From the NCBI GenBank assembly GCA_030550225.1, contig JAUQPV010000171.1:1-5939 (forward strand): a stretch of 5,939 bases of DNA, written 5' to 3'. Shown here piece after piece: positions 5,723 through 5,939 of this stretch. This DNA is from Acidobacteriota bacterium (GTDB lineage Bacteria; Acidobacteriota; HRBIN11). The notes under the pieces were generated by a model. The model was not told where the DNA came from, made no database searches, and was given only the letters and a program-made list of their open reading frames with translations. Positions within the stretch are counted from its first letter, which is position 1. Each line of letters begins with the position of its first letter. The translations under genes and the position numbers were made by a program.

Positions 5723-5757
5723 GACGACGATACCTATACCCGTCGGTGTAGCCTGAA

Positions 5758-5771
5758 GGATGCAGGATGCA
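5758..5771. repeat. Heptanucleotide tandem repeat, two perfect GGATGCA units
   Basis: GGATGCA at 5758-5764 and 5765-5771. It is the same heptamer, in the same orientation, as the array at 1928-1962, almost 4 kb away. It fills the short 52-base gap between the stop of the Uma2-like gene and the nuoD start, 36 bases before the nuoD ATG. Confidence 0.7.
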
Positions 5772-5774
5772 AAT

Positions 5775-5939
5775 TCACCATTCCTCTTCCACCTTCCCTT
5801 CCGGCTCTTCAGGACCCGCCGAAGCTACCTCTCCTTCGAGTCCCAGGGCGGCCAGGCGGGCCTTCAGACGGGCCAGCTCCGCCTCTAAGCGGTCGGCCCG
5901 CTGGCGTTCCGCTTCCGCCCGTTGACGTTCTATCTCGAC
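5775..5939 (-). CDS. C-terminal tail of a Uma2-like (PF05685) protein, partial
   Basis: The last 54 residues and TGA (5775-5777) of a gene that begins outside the window. The visible part is an alpha-helical coiled coil rich in Arg, Glu, Ala and Gln (VEIERQRAEAERQRADRLEA, then ELARLKARLAALGLEG), ending in an acidic tail (PEEPEGKVEEEW). Uma2 proteins, a PD-(D/E)XK nuclease-like family abundant in cyanobacteria, Chloroflexi and related genomes, very often end in just this ERQRAEAERQRAERL...LRALG pattern. The catalytic fold itself is outside the window, so the assignment rests on the tail only. Other coiled-coil proteins could look alike. The frame is well supported as coding by its regular composition, and nuoD begins 52 bases after its stop. 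Confidence 0.6.
   Translation of the reverse strand, partial: VEIERQRAEAERQRADRLEAELARLKARLAALGLEGEVASAGPEEPEGKVEEEW

Overview
The window looks like chromosomal DNA of a GC-rich, non-enteric bacterium. All eight genes lie on the minus strand, so transcription runs from high to low coordinates. The phylum cannot be fixed from the sequence. A Uma2-type tail, a DUF4416 protein, an isolated nuoD and heptanucleotide repeats between genes together suggest a deep-branching or environmental lineage (for example Acidobacteria-, Chloroflexi- or Planctomycetes-like, or an uncultured thermophile) rather than a proteobacterium. That placement is inference.

Layout in transcription order: (1) the C-terminal tail of a Uma2-like protein, cut by the window edge (5775-5939); (2) complete nuoD, the 49-kDa quinone-site subunit of respiratory complex I (4577-5722); (3) a small single-pass membrane protein resembling DUF4845 (4097-4480); (4) a small secreted protein of unknown function (3583-3984); (5) a DUF4416 protein (3013-3573); (6) a FecCD/BtuC-type ABC importer permease (2024-3043) whose start overlaps the end of the DUF4416 gene by 31 bases; (7) a predicted lipoprotein (1093-1896); (8) after a 302-base gap, the N-terminal 263 residues of an exported metal-dependent amidohydrolase, cut by the window start (1-790).

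Genes 4-6 are packed tightly enough to be one transcription unit (9-base gap, then a 31-base overlap). The other genes are separated by about 50-130 bases. The set is functionally mixed: nuoD has no other nuo gene on its downstream side, and the permease has no ATPase or binding protein in view. No pathway links these genes, and no defence system, integrase, transposase, CRISPR array or RNA gene was seen.

The most distinctive feature is non-coding. All four gaps of about 50-130 bases between the minus-strand genes contain short, degenerate tandem repeats with a 7-base period. There are at least three sequence families: GGATGCA at 1928-1962 and again at 5758-5771; GGTCYAT at 4054-4088, with a related 13/14-base repeat at 3997-4037; and a weaker TTNGGNG type at 4493-4534. 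Seven-base tandem repeats between genes recall the STRR elements described in heterocystous cyanobacteria. The long gap at 791-1092 lacks this repeat and instead holds an inverted repeat and a terminator-like hairpin.
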